A stretch of DNA of 64,000 bases, from the NCBI GenBank assembly GCA_963204725.1, contig CAUJHH010000026.1, positions 1-64,000 on the forward strand, read 5' to 3'. How positions within the stretch are numbered: position 1 is the stretch's first letter; every line of letters starts with the position of its first letter. Of this stretch, positions 43,397 through 53,917 are shown piece after piece. Below the pieces are notes generated by a model that was not told the DNA's origin, made no database searches, and worked only from the letters and a program-made list of their open reading frames with translations. This DNA is from Planctomycetota bacterium. Lineage in GTDB: Bacteria; Planctomycetota; Phycisphaerae; Phycisphaerales; UBA1924. The position numbers and the translations under genes are program-made.

Positions 43397-44701
43397 TCAG
43401 ACGTAGTTCGTGTGCGCGAGTGCCTCGTCCTGGCGGGGATCGTTGAGGGGGATGAGAACGCCGGAGGCGACCTTGCGGATCAGGAGAGCGGCGTAGATCG
43501 CGAAAACGCCGGTGATCGCGACGACATCGAGCCAGATGGTGATGCCGCTCGGCGTCTGCGCGGTCGGGACGTTGGCGTAGACCATCGGGCGGACAATCCA
43601 GAAGATGTCCATGACGTGCATCAGGATCATCCACAGTCCGACACCCGCGAGGGCGAGAGATGACTGCTTGACCTTGCGGAGCAGGAGGATAAAGAAGGGG
43701 ACGATGAAGTGTCCGAAGGCGAGCAGGGCGGTCAGGATCTCCCAGCCTCCCTCACGGCGGCGGAGGTAGTAGGCGGTTTCCTCGGGGATGTTGCTGTACC
43801 AGATGAGGAAGTACTGGCTGAAGGCGATATAGGCCCAGAAGACAGCGAATGAGAACATGAGCTTGCCGAGGTCGTGGGAGTGCTCCTTGGTGACGACGCC
43901 CGTGAGGCGGCCCATGGTGCGGAGCACGGCGATGACGATCGCGAGAAGAGCGACGGAGCTGAAGGCGCTTCCGGCGAAGAAGTAGACGGGCCACATGGTG
44001 CTGAAGAAGCGGAAGTCGAGCGCCATCAGCCAGTCGAAGGAGGCGAAGGCGACGGAGAGGGCGAAGACGAACATGCCCCATGTGCACATGCGCCGGGCCT
44101 TGACGGTCTCGTTGCGGTCGCCGGTGCGGTCCTGTGTCACGCTGTGGGACCAGAGACGCTGCGAGATGTAGAGCCACAGGCCCATGTAGAGGATGGATCG
44201 GACCACGAAGAATGGCTCGTTCAGGAACGCGGCTTTCTTCTGGAGCAGCACGTCGCCCTTGATGTCGGAGCGCATCCACTGGATGAGCTTCATGTCGTCG
44301 GGGAGCAGGAGCTGGGCGATGAGGTACGGGATCAGCAGCGCGATCGCGTAGGGGAGCAGGGCCATGATGTTCTCGGCCTGACGCCGGATCGTGACGGACC
44401 AGCCCGCGTTGGTCAGATGCTGGGTCATCACGAGGAACATTGCGCCGAGAGACATGGCCATGACGGACATGACGCCGACGAGATAAGAAGCGGCCGCGTG
44501 CTTGGGTCCGTGGACGACCGCGCCGGCGACCGTGAGCGCCACGCAGACGCCGCCGACGCCTAGAAGGATCGTCGAGACGCCACGTCCCGCGCCCTCTGGA
44601 AGGTAGATGTTCTCTCGCGAGAGGAGGACCTTGATGTCCGAGCCATGATGGGCGTCATGGCCGTGTTGATCGCCATGCTGTGCGACGGCGGCGTGGCTCA
44701 C
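43397..44701 (-). CDS. actF: Alternative complex III, ActF-type membrane subunit
   Basis: A 434-residue polytopic protein with about ten helices, related to NrfD-like ActC. Segments such as SFAVFWAYIAFSQYFLIWYS, NIPEETAYYLRRREGGWEIL, FIVPFFILLLRKVKQ and LALAGVGLWMILMHVMDIFW are typical of the quinol:cytochrome c oxidoreductase subunit ActF. The first 22 residues are His-rich (seven His). It overlaps the preceding actE gene by 4 nt (44698-44701). Confidence 0.93.
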   Translation of the reverse strand: MSHAAVAQHGDQHGHDAHHGSDIKVLLSRENIYLPEGAGRGVSTILLGVGGVCVALTVAGAVVHGPKHAAASYLVGVMSVMAMSLGAMFLVMTQHLTNAGWSVTIRRQAENIMALLPYAIALLIPYLIAQLLLPDDMKLIQWMRSDIKGDVLLQKKAAFLNEPFFVVRSILYMGLWLYISQRLWSHSVTQDRTGDRNETVKARRMCTWGMFVFALSVAFASFDWLMALDFRFFSTMWPVYFFAGSAFSSVALLAIVIAVLRTMGRLTGVVTKEHSHDLGKLMFSFAVFWAYIAFSQYFLIWYSNIPEETAYYLRRREGGWEILTALLAFGHFIVPFFILLLRKVKQSSLALAGVGLWMILMHVMDIFWIVRPMVYANVPTAQTPSGITIWLDVVAITGVFAIYAALLIRKVASGVLIPLNDPRQDEALAHTNYV

Positions 44702-45513
44702 TTGGCACCTCCGTTGGTGGCGGTGGGAGTCGAGGCATCGGCGGTTGTGGTCGAGGGCGTCGCGGCGGCGCGCTGACGCTCCAGGATCTCACGTTCCGTG
44801 GAGGGGACGTCGTCGATCGTGGCCAGACGAGAGACCTGCAGGGCGCGGATGTAGGAGACAATGGCCCATGCGTCCTGCTCGTTGACCGCGTGGGCATAAC
44901 CCGGCATCTTCTGCTTGCCGTCGCCACCGATCACGCCGTTCCGCGCGACATGGAAGATATATCCGTCGCGCCCGGTGTTCACCTTCTCGTCGCGATACTT
45001 GGGGTCGTAGAAGTTCGCGGGGGCATAAGACCAGCGAACGCCGACGGTGCCCTTGCCATCGCCCTCGTAGCCGTGGCAGGCAGAACAATAGATGTTGAAG
45101 CGCTGCATGCCACGCTCGACCATCGCACGCGAGGGAGCGATCGGCATGCGAACGAGATATGCGCCGGTCTCGTCGACCCCTCGGTAGAAGGCGTCGTCCT
45201 CTCGCAAGAGGCCGGCCCGCTGGGACATGTAGGTCTCACCCCACGGCTCATCGAACAGGAGCGAAGTGCGGCCGAAAGCGACGGTTCCCGCCACGGGCTG
45301 ACGCATGGTCCGTCCGTTGGCGAAGAACTCGCTGCCGCTCTGCGGCTTCCACTTCATCTGGTCGTCCAGATCGGGGAAGAACTGGTGGGGCGGCTTGTCG
45401 CTGCGCTCGCCGCGGCAGCCCGCGAGCGTGCCGAGCGATCCGGCAACGACGGCCAGGCCGAGCGTGATCGCTCCGAACGGGCGTCGAGCGGCGTTGTGTG
45501 TTGTGGTGGTCAT
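44698..45513 (-). CDS. actE: Alternative complex III, ActE monoheme cytochrome c lipoprotein
   Basis: A 271-residue exported lipoprotein: signal peptide with LAGC lipobox (Cys about residue 33) and one heme c site CSACH (Cys143, Cys146, His147) with the GYEGDGKGTVG region after it and the distal Met in KQKMPGYAHAV. ActE is the monoheme cytochrome of alternative complex III that hands electrons on. The C-terminal 25 residues are Ala/Thr-rich. Start chosen because the signal peptide begins there. Confidence 0.93.
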   Translation of the reverse strand: MTTTTHNAARRPFGAITLGLAVVAGSLGTLAGCRGERSDKPPHQFFPDLDDQMKWKPQSGSEFFANGRTMRQPVAGTVAFGRTSLLFDEPWGETYMSQRAGLLREDDAFYRGVDETGAYLVRMPIAPSRAMVERGMQRFNIYCSACHGYEGDGKGTVGVRWSYAPANFYDPKYRDEKVNTGRDGYIFHVARNGVIGGDGKQKMPGYAHAVNEQDAWAIVSYIRALQVSRLATIDDVPSTEREILERQRAAATPSTTTADASTPTATNGGAK

Positions 45514-45548
45514 GCGTGTTCGCCGTTGTCTTGCGTGGCTGGGTTGGT

Positions 45549-46166
45549 TCAGGACTCGACGAGCTCGATGTTGCTGGCGCCCGCGGACTCCAGGAGGGAC
45601 TTCACCGTGCCGGGCTCGAACTTGTCGTCTGCGGCCTCGATGGCGATGAAGAATGTGTCGTCGCTGGACTTGAGGAACCGCTTGCTGTTGAAGAGCGGGT
45701 GGTGCCAGCGAGGGAGGCCGTTGAGCGCGAGCATGCCGATCAGCGTGCCGAAGGCGCAGTGCAGAATGCCGAGCTCGAAGGTGACTGGCGTGAAGGGCTC
45801 CCACGCCGCGAAGGGCTTGCCCTGCACCACAATCTGGTAGTCCAACCCGATGAGCAGCTGGAGCAGGAACCCGACGCACGCGCCGCCGAGGCCAATCGCA
45901 CCGGAGATCAGCGGGAGGAAGGTGCGCTTGATTCCCATCGCGTTCTCGAGGCCGTGGATGGGAAAGGGCGTGTGGACGTCCCAGCGGGTGTAGCCGGCGT
46001 CGCGGACCTTCTCGGCGGCGTGGTAGACCTCGGCCGGGGTCGAGAACTGGGCGATGATGCCGTGCACTTCCGCGCCGGAGGGTGTGACGAAGCGACCGGG
46101 CTTGCGCCGCAGGAAGGGGAAGTAATCGGCGATGTCGTTGAGCGTGAAGGGGATGGAAAGGTTCAT
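45549..46166 (-). CDS. actD: Alternative complex III, ActD (DUF3341)
   Basis: A 205-residue protein of the DUF3341/ActD family: GIIAQFSTPAEVYHAAEKVR near the start, YTRWDVHTPFPIHGLENAMG, two helices (about 85-105 and 125-150), and LPRWHHPLFNSKRFLKSSDD. In solved alternative complex III structures ActD packs on the membrane domain beside ActC and ActF. It starts 1 nt before the actC stop in the direction of transcription, so the genes are cotranslated. Confidence 0.94.
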   Translation of the reverse strand: MNLSIPFTLNDIADYFPFLRRKPGRFVTPSGAEVHGIIAQFSTPAEVYHAAEKVRDAGYTRWDVHTPFPIHGLENAMGIKRTFLPLISGAIGLGGACVGFLLQLLIGLDYQIVVQGKPFAAWEPFTPVTFELGILHCAFGTLIGMLALNGLPRWHHPLFNSKRFLKSSDDTFFIAIEAADDKFEPGTVKSLLESAGASNIELVES

Positions 46167-46167
46167 T

Positions 46168-47688
46168 TCAGTGTCCTTCCTTTCCGTGGGCGTGGGGGCT
46201 GGCTTCGGGCATCACGGCCTTGAGTTCTGCCATGGCGAACATGGGGAGGAATCGCGTGAAGAGGAGGAAGAGGGTGAGGAAGAGGCCGCACGAGCCGACG
46301 AACGTCAGGATGTCGACGAGCGTCGGGTGGAACATGTGCCACTCACCGGGGAGGAAGGCTCGGTGCAGCGACGAGACGATGATGACGAATCGCTCGAACC
46401 ACATGCCGATGGTGATGAAGACCGAGATGATGAAGATCACCAGCGGGCTCTGTCGGAATCGCCTGACCCAGAAGAGCTGCGGACTGATGACGTTGCACGA
46501 GATCATCGTCCAGTAGGCCCACCAGTAGGGGCCAGTGGCGCGGTTGATGAAGACCTCCTTCTCGTAGTCGTTGGCACCGTACCAGGCGATGAAGAACTCC
46601 ATCGCGTAGGCGAAGCCGACCATCGAGCCGGTGAGAAGAAGGATCTTGGCCATGTTCTCGAGGTGGCGGAGCGTCAGAAGGTTCTTCATTCCCGGGAAGA
46701 GCTCGCGGGCCGGGATGAGGAGGAAGAGCACCATCGCGAAGCCGCCGAAGATGGCGCCGGCGACGAAGTAGGGCGGGAAGATGGTCGTGTGCCATCCGGG
46801 GAGAATGGATGTTGCGAAGTCGAAGGAGACGATCGAGTGCACCGAAAGCACGAGAGGCGTTGAGATGCCTGCGAGGATCAGGTACGCGGCCTCGTAGCGG
46901 TGCCAGTGGCGGCCGCTGAAGCGCCAGCCGATCGAGAGGAGTCCGTAGACAAACGCGCGGATGCCGTCGCCCTTGAGCGCGGGCGGCCCGCCGGACGCTG
47001 CTTCACGCCGGCGCCGATCCGCGCGGTCGCGAAGAGTGGCGATGTCGGGGATCATGCCCATGTACCAGAAGAGCAGCGAGACCGTGGCGTAGGTTGAGAC
47101 TGCGAAGACGTCCCACAGGAGGGGCGAGCGGAAGTTGGGCCAGATGTAGTTGTAATTGGGAATGGGGAAGAGCATCCAGGCCATCCACACGCGACCAACG
47201 TGGATGCCCGGGAAGAGTCCCGCGCAGATTACGGCGAAGATGGTCATCGCCTCTGCGGAGCGGTTGACCGCGGTACGCCACTTCTGCTTCAGCAGGCAGA
47301 GGATGGCGGAGATCAGCGTTCCGGCGTGGCCGATACCGATCCAGAAGACGAAGTTGGTGATGTCCCACGCCCAGTCTACCTGGTTGGTGAGTCCCCAGAC
47401 TCCGACGCCTGTGATGATCAGATAGGCGACCATCAGCCCGGTGAGAGATGCGACGCTGGCGGCCATGAGCACGGCGGGGAGCCACCACTTGCCCGGGCCC
47501 TTCTCCGCGTAGCCGCAGATGGTCTCGGTGATGTCGTTGAACGACTGTCCACCGAGAACCAGGGGAGACCGGATCGCGGGATCGTCGATCAGCGAACCAT
47601 CGCCGGCTCCAGAGGCGTCCATGAGGACGCCGGCCTTCAATCCGGCGAGACGCCTGGCGTTGGCTTCGTCAGGGTGAAGCGTGGTCAT
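46168..47688 (-). CDS. actC: Alternative complex III, ActC (NrfD-like) quinol-binding subunit
   Basis: A 506-residue polytopic protein of the NrfD/PsrC type with about ten helices: [35 protein letters not shown] (as [20 protein letters not shown]), [40 protein letters not shown]. It binds menaquinol or ubiquinol within the membrane. The C-terminus is His-rich ([10 protein letters not shown]). Its ATG overlaps the actB TGA (47685-47688). Confidence 0.95.
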   Translation of the reverse strand: MTTLHPDEANARRLAGLKAGVLMDASGAGDGSLIDDPAIRSPLVLGGQSFNDITETICGYAEKGPGKWWLPAVLMAASVASLTGLMVAYLIITGVGVWGLTNQVDWAWDITNFVFWIGIGHAGTLISAILCLLKQKWRTAVNRSAEAMTIFAVICAGLFPGIHVGRVWMAWMLFPIPNYNYIWPNFRSPLLWDVFAVSTYATVSLLFWYMGMIPDIATLRDRADRRRREAASGGPPALKGDGIRAFVYGLLSIGWRFSGRHWHRYEAAYLILAGISTPLVLSVHSIVSFDFATSILPGWHTTIFPPYFVAGAIFGGFAMVLFLLIPARELFPGMKNLLTLRHLENMAKILLLTGSMVGFAYAMEFFIAWYGANDYEKEVFINRATGPYWWAYWTMISCNVISPQLFWVRRFRQSPLVIFIISVFITIGMWFERFVIIVSSLHRAFLPGEWHMFHPTLVDILTFVGSCGLFLTLFLLFTRFLPMFAMAELKAVMPEASPHAHGKEGH

Positions 47689-50600
47689 GCGTGAACTCCA
47701 ACGCTCGCGCCGAGAACTCGGAGCGAGAGGGCGTATCCGTCATCGGTGCGACGCTTCTTTGCGTCGAAGAAGGCGTGCCCGCCTTCGTGGCCAGCGTCGT
47801 GTCCGGAACCGTGTTCATCGGTGTGGGGCGTGGCGTGACCGTCGTCGTGGCCCGCGCCGTGGTCGCTCTCGTGGCCGCCGCCATGATGGAACGGATCCTC
47901 GATGGGCGTGCGGAGCTTCGGGTTCGGGTTGCTGACGCGGACCATGTGGCTGGTGCGCGGGCGGGTGTTGAGATAGCCGAGCAGCATGTAGGAGCGCTGG
48001 CTTGCGCGGGACTTGGACACCTTGCTGGACTCGTCCAGGATGTCGCCGAAGGTGATTGAGTTCGAGGGGCAAGCCTGCTGGCAAGCTGTCTGGAAGAAGC
48101 CATCGGGAATGCCGGGCAACCCTTGGAGCTTGGTCTCCACGCGAGCGGCGTTGACGCGCTGGATGCAGTAGGAGCACTTCTCCATCACGCCGCGGCTGCG
48201 GACGGTGACATCGGGATTCATCTTCATGCGCGAGATCTCTTCGAGTTTCTCGCGGAGGCGGGGCGGGATCAGATTGACGTTCTTCGGGCCGCCACCGGGC
48301 ATGAGGTCCTTGCCGTAGTAGGACCCGTTGAACTTGGCGACGCCGTAGTCGAAGAAGTTGAATCGACGCACCTTGTAGGGGCAGTTGTTGGCGCAGTACC
48401 GCGTGCCGATGCAGCGGTTGTATGCCATGTCGTTGGTGCCCTCGGTGCCGTGGGCGGTCGCGTTGACGGGGCAGACCGTCTCGCACGGCGCGTTCTCGCA
48501 ATGGACGCACGCGACGGGCTGGTGGTACATGGATTCGGGGCTGTCGAAGTCGTCACCGATGAAGTAGCGATCGACGCGGATCCAACCCATCTCGCGGCCC
48601 TTGGCGGTCTCCTTCTTGCCGACGACCGGGATGTTGTTCTCGCTCTGGCACGCGATGGTGCACGCGCCGCAGCCGGTGCAGCTTGAGAGATCGATCGTCA
48701 TCCCCCACTGCGGCCCGCGCGAGTAGCGAGAGCCGGGCTTGGGATCTGCGAGAGACTCGTTGAGCGGATTCGCGTACACACCGATGTTCGGCGGCGTGTG
48801 GCTGAGTTCACCGAGCTTCTCCGCGAAGGAGAGCTCCTTGGTCTTGTCGGCGTAGATGTGGTCGTGCTCGACTTCCGGCGGCTGACCGCCGTGCTTCTTC
48901 CACGCGGCGAGATCGACGCTGCGCACGATCGCCGTGCGATTCTCCATCGACCAGTGGTTCTGCGTGCTGGCGATGAGATAGGTGCCGGAGGAACGCGCGA
49001 GCTTGACGTTGCGAACCACGCGACCGGACTTGGAATCGCGAACCCTGTTGGCGTCGAAACCGACCGGTTCGGACTCGCTTCCACCGACGAGACCACAGAC
49101 GCGGCGTCCGTAGCCGAGCGGGAAGAGCACCGTGTGATCCGCCATGCCCGGCAGGATCCAGACAGGAACCTGCATGGAGCGTCCGCCGACTGTGAGCGTG
49201 GCGAGATGGGCGTGCGGGTACTTGGGCTTTGTGTACATCCCCGAGGGGTTGTTGTCGCTGAATCCGATTGGCTCGAGGTCGAGCGCTCGTGCGGTGGCCG
49301 GGCTGATCAGCGCGGGGTTATCCCAGACGACGCGAGTGCCGACATCGGGGAGTTCCTGGAGCCAAGCGTAATTGGCGAAGCGGCCGTCGTAGAGGCGTCC
49401 GGTTGTGAACGCGAGATCGAGCGTCTCTTTGGTGGGCGCGGGGCCGATGGCGAGTGACTTGGCCGCGTCGGCGATGGCTCCCGCGTTCGCGGTCCATGCC
49501 CCGGGCGACTTCGGAGACTTGGGGGCGACGCCATCGTGGAGCGAGCGACGCCATGTCTTCTCGAAGTCGGAGCCGAACGCGGATTTCCAGACGCCCCGCA
49601 CGATCTCGTAGCCGTCGGTGTCGGACTCGCCCGCGATCATGGCGAGGAGTTCGATGTCCGAGTGAGCCGGAGCGTAGAGCGGCGCGATCATTGGCTGCGT
49701 CGGCGCGAGCGTGCCGTCTGCGGCGAGCGTGTCGCCCCACGACTCGAGATAGTGCGTGCCGTTGAGGGACCATGTCGAGATCGACTCGGTCTCGTTGGCG
49801 TCGACGGAGAGCGTGATCGTGGTGGCCTTCGCCATGCGAGCCGCGAAGTCCAGGTCGGCGGGCGCGTCGTAGGCCGGGTTGACATTCAGGCAGACGAGCG
49901 TGGTTGCACGACCGGATGCGAGCATGTCGGAGACGGCGGCGATCGAGGCGGCGGAACTGGATGCCTCTTCGGCGGACATCTCGCAATACGAGACGGTGGA
50001 TCCGACGTTTCCGAGCAGTGCGTTGAGCCCGTGGACGATCGCGTGGACTTCGGCGGGCTGGCTCGCGCCGGCCATGACTGCCGAGTGGCCGCGGTTGTGG
50101 GCATCGACAAGATCGTCGGCGACGGCGTCGATGAACTTCTGATCGATGTCGGGGCCGGGCTCAAATGTCGCCATGGCCACCGCGGCGCCGAGCGAGGCGG
50201 CATCGCGCCCGATTCGCTCGCAAACGGCCCGCGCGATCGCGATCGCGTATGCGCCGATGCGGGCGGGAGAAACGCGAAGGCGATGGTCGGCGCTCGAGCC
50301 GGCGTGCGAGAACCCGCTCTCCACCATGTAGAGGCGGCTCATCCCGTCCGCCGCCGAAGTCACGGCGCGGGTCGAGGCGAATTCCCGAGCATTGGCGAGC
50401 GCGCCGGGCTCCTGCTCGACGAAATCGCGATCGAGCGAGACGATGGTGTGGGCCTTCGAGAGGGTGAAGATCTCTCGTCCGGGCTTGCCGAACGCGAGCG
50501 TCGAGCCGCGTGTTGCGCCGCCGGCCTCGCCGGCGTCGTAGGCAGACCAGACGGCCTTGGGGTATTTCTTGAGCAGGCGATCGCGGACCGCGTCGCGCGT

Positions 50601-51263
50601 GGGACTGGACTTCTTGTCGGCGAGGAAGACGAGGCCTTCGCCGCCGTTCGACGCGTATGTGGCGAAGTGCTCCTTCGACCATGCCGCGAAGTCGTCCCAA
50701 GAGGCGGCGAGGCGGCCTCTGGCCGGATTCTGGTACGCGGGCTGCTTGAGTCGGTCGGGGTCATAAAGCCCCAGGATGCTGGCGAGGGCCCATACAGAGG
50801 CCTTGCCTCGGTTGATGGAATGGAGCGGATTGCCCTCGATCTTGGTCGGGCGTCCCTCGTGCGTCTCGACGATCAGGCCCTCGGCGCCGCCGCCCGGGAG
50901 GGGCATGCTCGTGGCGTAGAAGAGCGGCTTGCCGGGAATGATGTCCTCGGGGACTTCGCGCGAATACGAGAGGATCTTGTGGTCGGGCCGGCGGCATCCC
51001 GGGATGGTCGCGGCTCCGGCGAGCGCGAAAGACGCTCCCATGACCTTGATGAAGTCGCGGCGGGACGCGCCATCGAGTTCGGAGGCGCCTGCGGGGAATT
51101 CACGCTCGAGGAAGTCGCGGTATTCGCCGCTGTCGGCGAATTCCTCGACACTGCGCCAGTACTTGGCGCCGCCGGCGAGCCCTGCGTTGACGCGATCGGG
51201 ATCGCGCCGATTCGCATCGGGCTTCATCGTTCCCTTGGTGGATGGGCACTGGTCGTGGCTCAT
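47685..51263 (-). CDS. actB: Alternative complex III, ActB (molybdopterin-like domain fused to Fe-S domain)
   Basis: A 1192-residue periplasmic subunit. Tat signal near residues 55-85 ([17 protein letters not shown]), a long molybdopterin oxidoreductase-like domain (about 90-800) that in ActB holds no cofactor, and a PsrB-like ferredoxin domain (about 850-1070) with [58 protein letters not shown] and [13 protein letters not shown]. After that comes a roughly 100-residue tail with about fifteen His in a 60-residue stretch. It links quinol oxidation to the heme subunits. Overlaps actC by 4 nt. Confidence 0.95.
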   Translation of the reverse strand: MSHDQCPSTKGTMKPDANRRDPDRVNAGLAGGAKYWRSVEEFADSGEYRDFLEREFPAGASELDGASRRDFIKVMGASFALAGAATIPGCRRPDHKILSYSREVPEDIIPGKPLFYATSMPLPGGGAEGLIVETHEGRPTKIEGNPLHSINRGKASVWALASILGLYDPDRLKQPAYQNPARGRLAASWDDFAAWSKEHFATYASNGGEGLVFLADKKSSPTRDAVRDRLLKKYPKAVWSAYDAGEAGGATRGSTLAFGKPGREIFTLSKAHTIVSLDRDFVEQEPGALANAREFASTRAVTSAADGMSRLYMVESGFSHAGSSADHRLRVSPARIGAYAIAIARAVCERIGRDAASLGAAVAMATFEPGPDIDQKFIDAVADDLVDAHNRGHSAVMAGASQPAEVHAIVHGLNALLGNVGSTVSYCEMSAEEASSSAASIAAVSDMLASGRATTLVCLNVNPAYDAPADLDFAARMAKATTITLSVDANETESISTWSLNGTHYLESWGDTLAADGTLAPTQPMIAPLYAPAHSDIELLAMIAGESDTDGYEIVRGVWKSAFGSDFEKTWRRSLHDGVAPKSPKSPGAWTANAGAIADAAKSLAIGPAPTKETLDLAFTTGRLYDGRFANYAWLQELPDVGTRVVWDNPALISPATARALDLEPIGFSDNNPSGMYTKPKYPHAHLATLTVGGRSMQVPVWILPGMADHTVLFPLGYGRRVCGLVGGSESEPVGFDANRVRDSKSGRVVRNVKLARSSGTYLIASTQNHWSMENRTAIVRSVDLAAWKKHGGQPPEVEHDHIYADKTKELSFAEKLGELSHTPPNIGVYANPLNESLADPKPGSRYSRGPQWGMTIDLSSCTGCGACTIACQSENNIPVVGKKETAKGREMGWIRVDRYFIGDDFDSPESMYHQPVACVHCENAPCETVCPVNATAHGTEGTNDMAYNRCIGTRYCANNCPYKVRRFNFFDYGVAKFNGSYYGKDLMPGGGPKNVNLIPPRLREKLEEISRMKMNPDVTVRSRGVMEKCSYCIQRVNAARVETKLQGLPGIPDGFFQTACQQACPSNSITFGDILDESSKVSKSRASQRSYMLLGYLNTRPRTSHMVRVSNPNPKLRTPIEDPFHHGGGHESDHGAGHDDGHATPHTDEHGSGHDAGHEGGHAFFDAKKRRTDDGYALSLRVLGASVGVHA

Positions 51264-51335
51264 GCTCGACGTTCCAACTTGCCGTGTGTTCGAACTTCAG
51301 ACTTTGGACGCTTCGGACTGTGCTCTGCTGCGGGT

Positions 51336-52031
51336 TCAGTAGTGGCACGCGCCGCAATGCTGGGGAGGATTCTCGCGGAGCTGCTCTTTGAGTCGGTTGG
51401 CCTCGGCGTCGCCTTTCTTGACGGCGCCCAGGTGCTGCTCGACCCAGAAGAGATTTGTGACCTTGTCGGGCGGAACGAGGAACTTCTCGGGATGCTTCTG
51501 GACGCCGCGGTGGCAGTCGAGGCACCAGCCCATGCCGAGTCCCTCGGCCTGGAAAACCACCGGCATCGCCGTGATCTGACCGTGGCACGAGTAGCAGGAG
51601 ACGCCCACGCGGATGTGTGCGGCGTGCGGAAAGTTGCGGACGTAGTCGGGAAGCTTGTGCACGCGGCGCCACGGAACACTGGCATCCTCCGCGTACGCCT
51701 CACGAATGAACGAGACTTTCTCTTTCGGGTCGAAGGCGGGGCCGAGGCGCTCTTCGGCATGGCATCCGATGCAGGTCGCGACATTCGGGATGTTCGCCTC
51801 GTTGGACTGCTCGACCTTTGTGTGGCAATAGCGGCAGTCAAGGCCGAGCTTGCCCGCGTGGATTTGGTGGTTGAATCCGCTACCGGGCTGTGTGGGCATG
51901 TAGCCCACTTCGAAGTAGTCGGGGGTCGCCCAGTACCAGGTGCCAACCGCGACAGTCAACGCGCCGCCCCCCGCGCCCATGGCGAGTAGGGTGGGGACCA
52001 TGTTGAGCCATTTCGGGAAGAGCGTGCCCAT
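51336..52031 (-). CDS. actA: Alternative complex III, ActA pentaheme cytochrome c
   Basis: A 231-residue protein with an N-terminal anchor helix (about 12-30, VPTLLAMGAGGGALTVAVGT) and five CxxCH sites: CRYCH, CIGCH, CYSCH, CLDCH and CGACH, the last at the extreme C-terminus. Other features are FNHQIHAGKLGLDCRYC and NFPHAAHIRVGVSCYSC with additional His ligands. Five hemes is the known ActA count in Rhodothermus. First gene of the respiratory operon; the frame upstream of the ATG at 52031 is not conserved. Divergent from ctaA. Confidence 0.95.
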   Translation of the reverse strand: MGTLFPKWLNMVPTLLAMGAGGGALTVAVGTWYWATPDYFEVGYMPTQPGSGFNHQIHAGKLGLDCRYCHTKVEQSNEANIPNVATCIGCHAEERLGPAFDPKEKVSFIREAYAEDASVPWRRVHKLPDYVRNFPHAAHIRVGVSCYSCHGQITAMPVVFQAEGLGMGWCLDCHRGVQKHPEKFLVPPDKVTNLFWVEQHLGAVKKGDAEANRLKEQLRENPPQHCGACHY

Positions 52032-52126
52032 GCGCGACACTCCAGCGAGTGAACAACGGGGCGCGGTTCGACGCACCGTTGATCACGAGTCCATGTATTT
52101 GGCCGTCCAGGGAAGTTCGCACTCAG

Positions 52127-52297
52127 CTGAGACGACAGATTTCGAGAGAGACGAAGTTATCACATCCTAAACTGTTGTCCAATAGGCAGGGATTTCTGCG
52201 AGACAGCAATCTGTGCCGCTCTACCGTATCTTGTCAAGCCGGAGACACTGCTACAACCCTAACTGAGACAGAGTCTCACTTGCCAGCCGTCTGAGAC
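52127..52297. promoter_or_regulatory. Cluster of TGAGAC motifs in the actA-ctaA divergent region
   Basis: CTGAGAC occurs at 52127-52133, 52263-52269 and 52291-52297. The middle copy forms an inverted repeat TGAGAC-AGA-GTCTCA (52264-52278), and the last reads GTCTGAGACAC. The 310-nt intergenic region is unusually AT-rich for this genome. The motifs could be sites for a regulator controlling both the respiratory operon and heme A synthesis. No clear -35/-10 pair with 17-nt spacing was found. Confidence 0.4.
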
Positions 52298-52341
52298 ACA
52301 TCCGATCATAATCCGTTCATATGCCGCACAAGGAGCTGTCG

Positions 52342-53691
52342 ATGGAAGCGAGCCAGCGAACCGGATTCGTCGCCCCGGGTATGACTTGCGGATTTGGAAC
52401 CGCGACCGTCGTCTTCGTCGCGGCTTGGCTCACGCACCTGCCCGCCCTTGATCTCGAAGCAAACGTGGCGGGCCCCGCCATCTTGATAGCGTGGGCCATC
52501 GGAGCCGTCGCGCTTGGGCGCATGGTCGCGAGGAACCAGGCAACGCTCGCCGGTCTCGCTGCGGGTCTGACGACAGCGTTGCTGATTCTGATCCCACTCG
52601 GATCGGCTCTGGTGGAAGCACCGATCGGCGACGAGCCGCTCCCGGGCGCGAGCGGCATTTCTTCGAGCACGATCGTGCGGGCGATGGGATTCATGGGGAC
52701 CGCGATCGTGATTGGCCTCGGCGGCACCTTGCTCGGTTCTCGCCTTGCAAACGCTCCCGTGCGGGCGGCTCGCCAATGGCTGCCTCGGTTTGCGTGCATC
52801 GCGTGCGTCGCGACGATTCCGCTGCTCGCGATCGGCGGGCTCGTCACCACGACCGATTCCGGAATGGCGTTTCCCGATTGGCCGACTTCAGACGGGGCCA
52901 ACATGTTTCTTTATCCGCTGTCGCTGATGGCGAGGCCGGATCGGTATTTCGAGCACACGCACCGGCTTTTCGGGGCTTTCGTAGGGCTGACCACGCTCTC
53001 GCTCGCAGTATTCACGTTTGGAACGGAGCGGGGGCGAGGGTTCAGGATCGCAGCCGTCATGCTCGTTCTTGCCGTGTGCGTGCAGGGTGTGCTCGGGGCG
53101 CTTCGCGTCACGGAAGAGAGCACGGCGCTCCGAGTCGTGCACGGGTTTGTGGCTCAGGTCTTTTTCGGTGCGTTGGTAGGCTTTGCTGTCACGCTCTCGG
53201 GTGCATGGGCACCGGTCGGCCGGCTTGAGCGAGACGCCGCCCTCCGGAAGTTCAAGCTCTTTGCGACGATGGCCCTGCACTCGTGCCTCCTGCAGCATGT
53301 GCTGGGAGCAATGTACCGGCACATGAAATACGGCGGGTCGAGCGGCGTGCAGCACCTGCTCTACACACACGCCGCGGTCGCGCTGTTCGTGTTCGTGACT
53401 GCGATCGTCGCGGTGATCATCGGCAGCGGCGCGGCACGCGCTGCCGGGCCGCTTGGGCCCACGATCAGGGCTTGGACCACGCGGGCCGGAGCGTCCGTAT
53501 CGGTTCAATTCCTGCTCGGCTGGGCCGCGTTCTTTGCCGTGAGCCACGATAAGGGGGTGCTGACGTCACCTTCACCAGTCACAGCGACGATTACAACGGC
53601 ACACCAGGCCAACGGTGCCCTCTTGCTGGGGTCACTGATCGTGCTATGGCTGTTGTCGAGACGCGCCTGGAAAGCGACGGGCGTGGCTTGA
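52342..53691 (+). CDS. ctaA: Heme A synthase (CtaA/COX15 family)
   Basis: A 449-residue membrane protein with about eight to ten helices. Conserved blocks are IGGLVTTTDSGMAFPDWPTS, the His ligand EHTHRLFGAFVGL, VQGVLGALRVTEESTALRVV with HGFVAQVFF, and C-terminal His residues in MALHSCLLQHVLGAMYRH and the TAHQANGALLLG region. It converts heme O to heme A for the oxidase encoded on the other strand. AAGGAG lies 6 nt before the ATG at 52342; an upstream ATG lacks it. A roughly 150-residue N-terminal membrane extension precedes the usual family start. Confidence 0.92.
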   Translation: MEASQRTGFVAPGMTCGFGTATVVFVAAWLTHLPALDLEANVAGPAILIAWAIGAVALGRMVARNQATLAGLAAGLTTALLILIPLGSALVEAPIGDEPLPGASGISSSTIVRAMGFMGTAIVIGLGGTLLGSRLANAPVRAARQWLPRFACIACVATIPLLAIGGLVTTTDSGMAFPDWPTSDGANMFLYPLSLMARPDRYFEHTHRLFGAFVGLTTLSLAVFTFGTERGRGFRIAAVMLVLAVCVQGVLGALRVTEESTALRVVHGFVAQVFFGALVGFAVTLSGAWAPVGRLERDAALRKFKLFATMALHSCLLQHVLGAMYRHMKYGGSSGVQHLLYTHAAVALFVFVTAIVAVIIGSGAARAAGPLGPTIRAWTTRAGASVSVQFLLGWAAFFAVSHDKGVLTSPSPVTATITTAHQANGALLLGSLIVLWLLSRRAWKATGVA

Positions 53692-53917
53692 TGCTCGGGA
53701 CTTGGGGCGTGGCGTATTGGGAATGCCACGAATCCGGGATGCAACGCGAAGCGGCATGATTCCGATAGAGATAGCGGGTCCGGCGCGGTAGTCTGGGCGC
53801 ACAGCCGTTGCCAAGCCGCACGCGGGTTTGGCAATGGGACACGATGTTGGACGTTGTGCCGGAGCGGAACGGCTCGGAAGCGCCGGGATTCTGCGCCAAA
53901 CTCGCGAGGAAAGTCCG
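53692..53917 (+). other. Intergenic region, nothing recognised
   Basis: About 226 nt between ctaA and the DUF1800 gene. No terminator stem with a T-run was found, and no clear promoter. The 3' end carries the DUF1800 gene's GAGGA site. Confidence 0.4.

Noticed and set aside
49536-51989. An open frame of over 800 codons on the plus strand opposite actB and actA
   Set aside because: Composition is that of an antisense shadow (Arg, Gly, Val repeats) and the opposite strand encodes well-recognised ActB and ActA.
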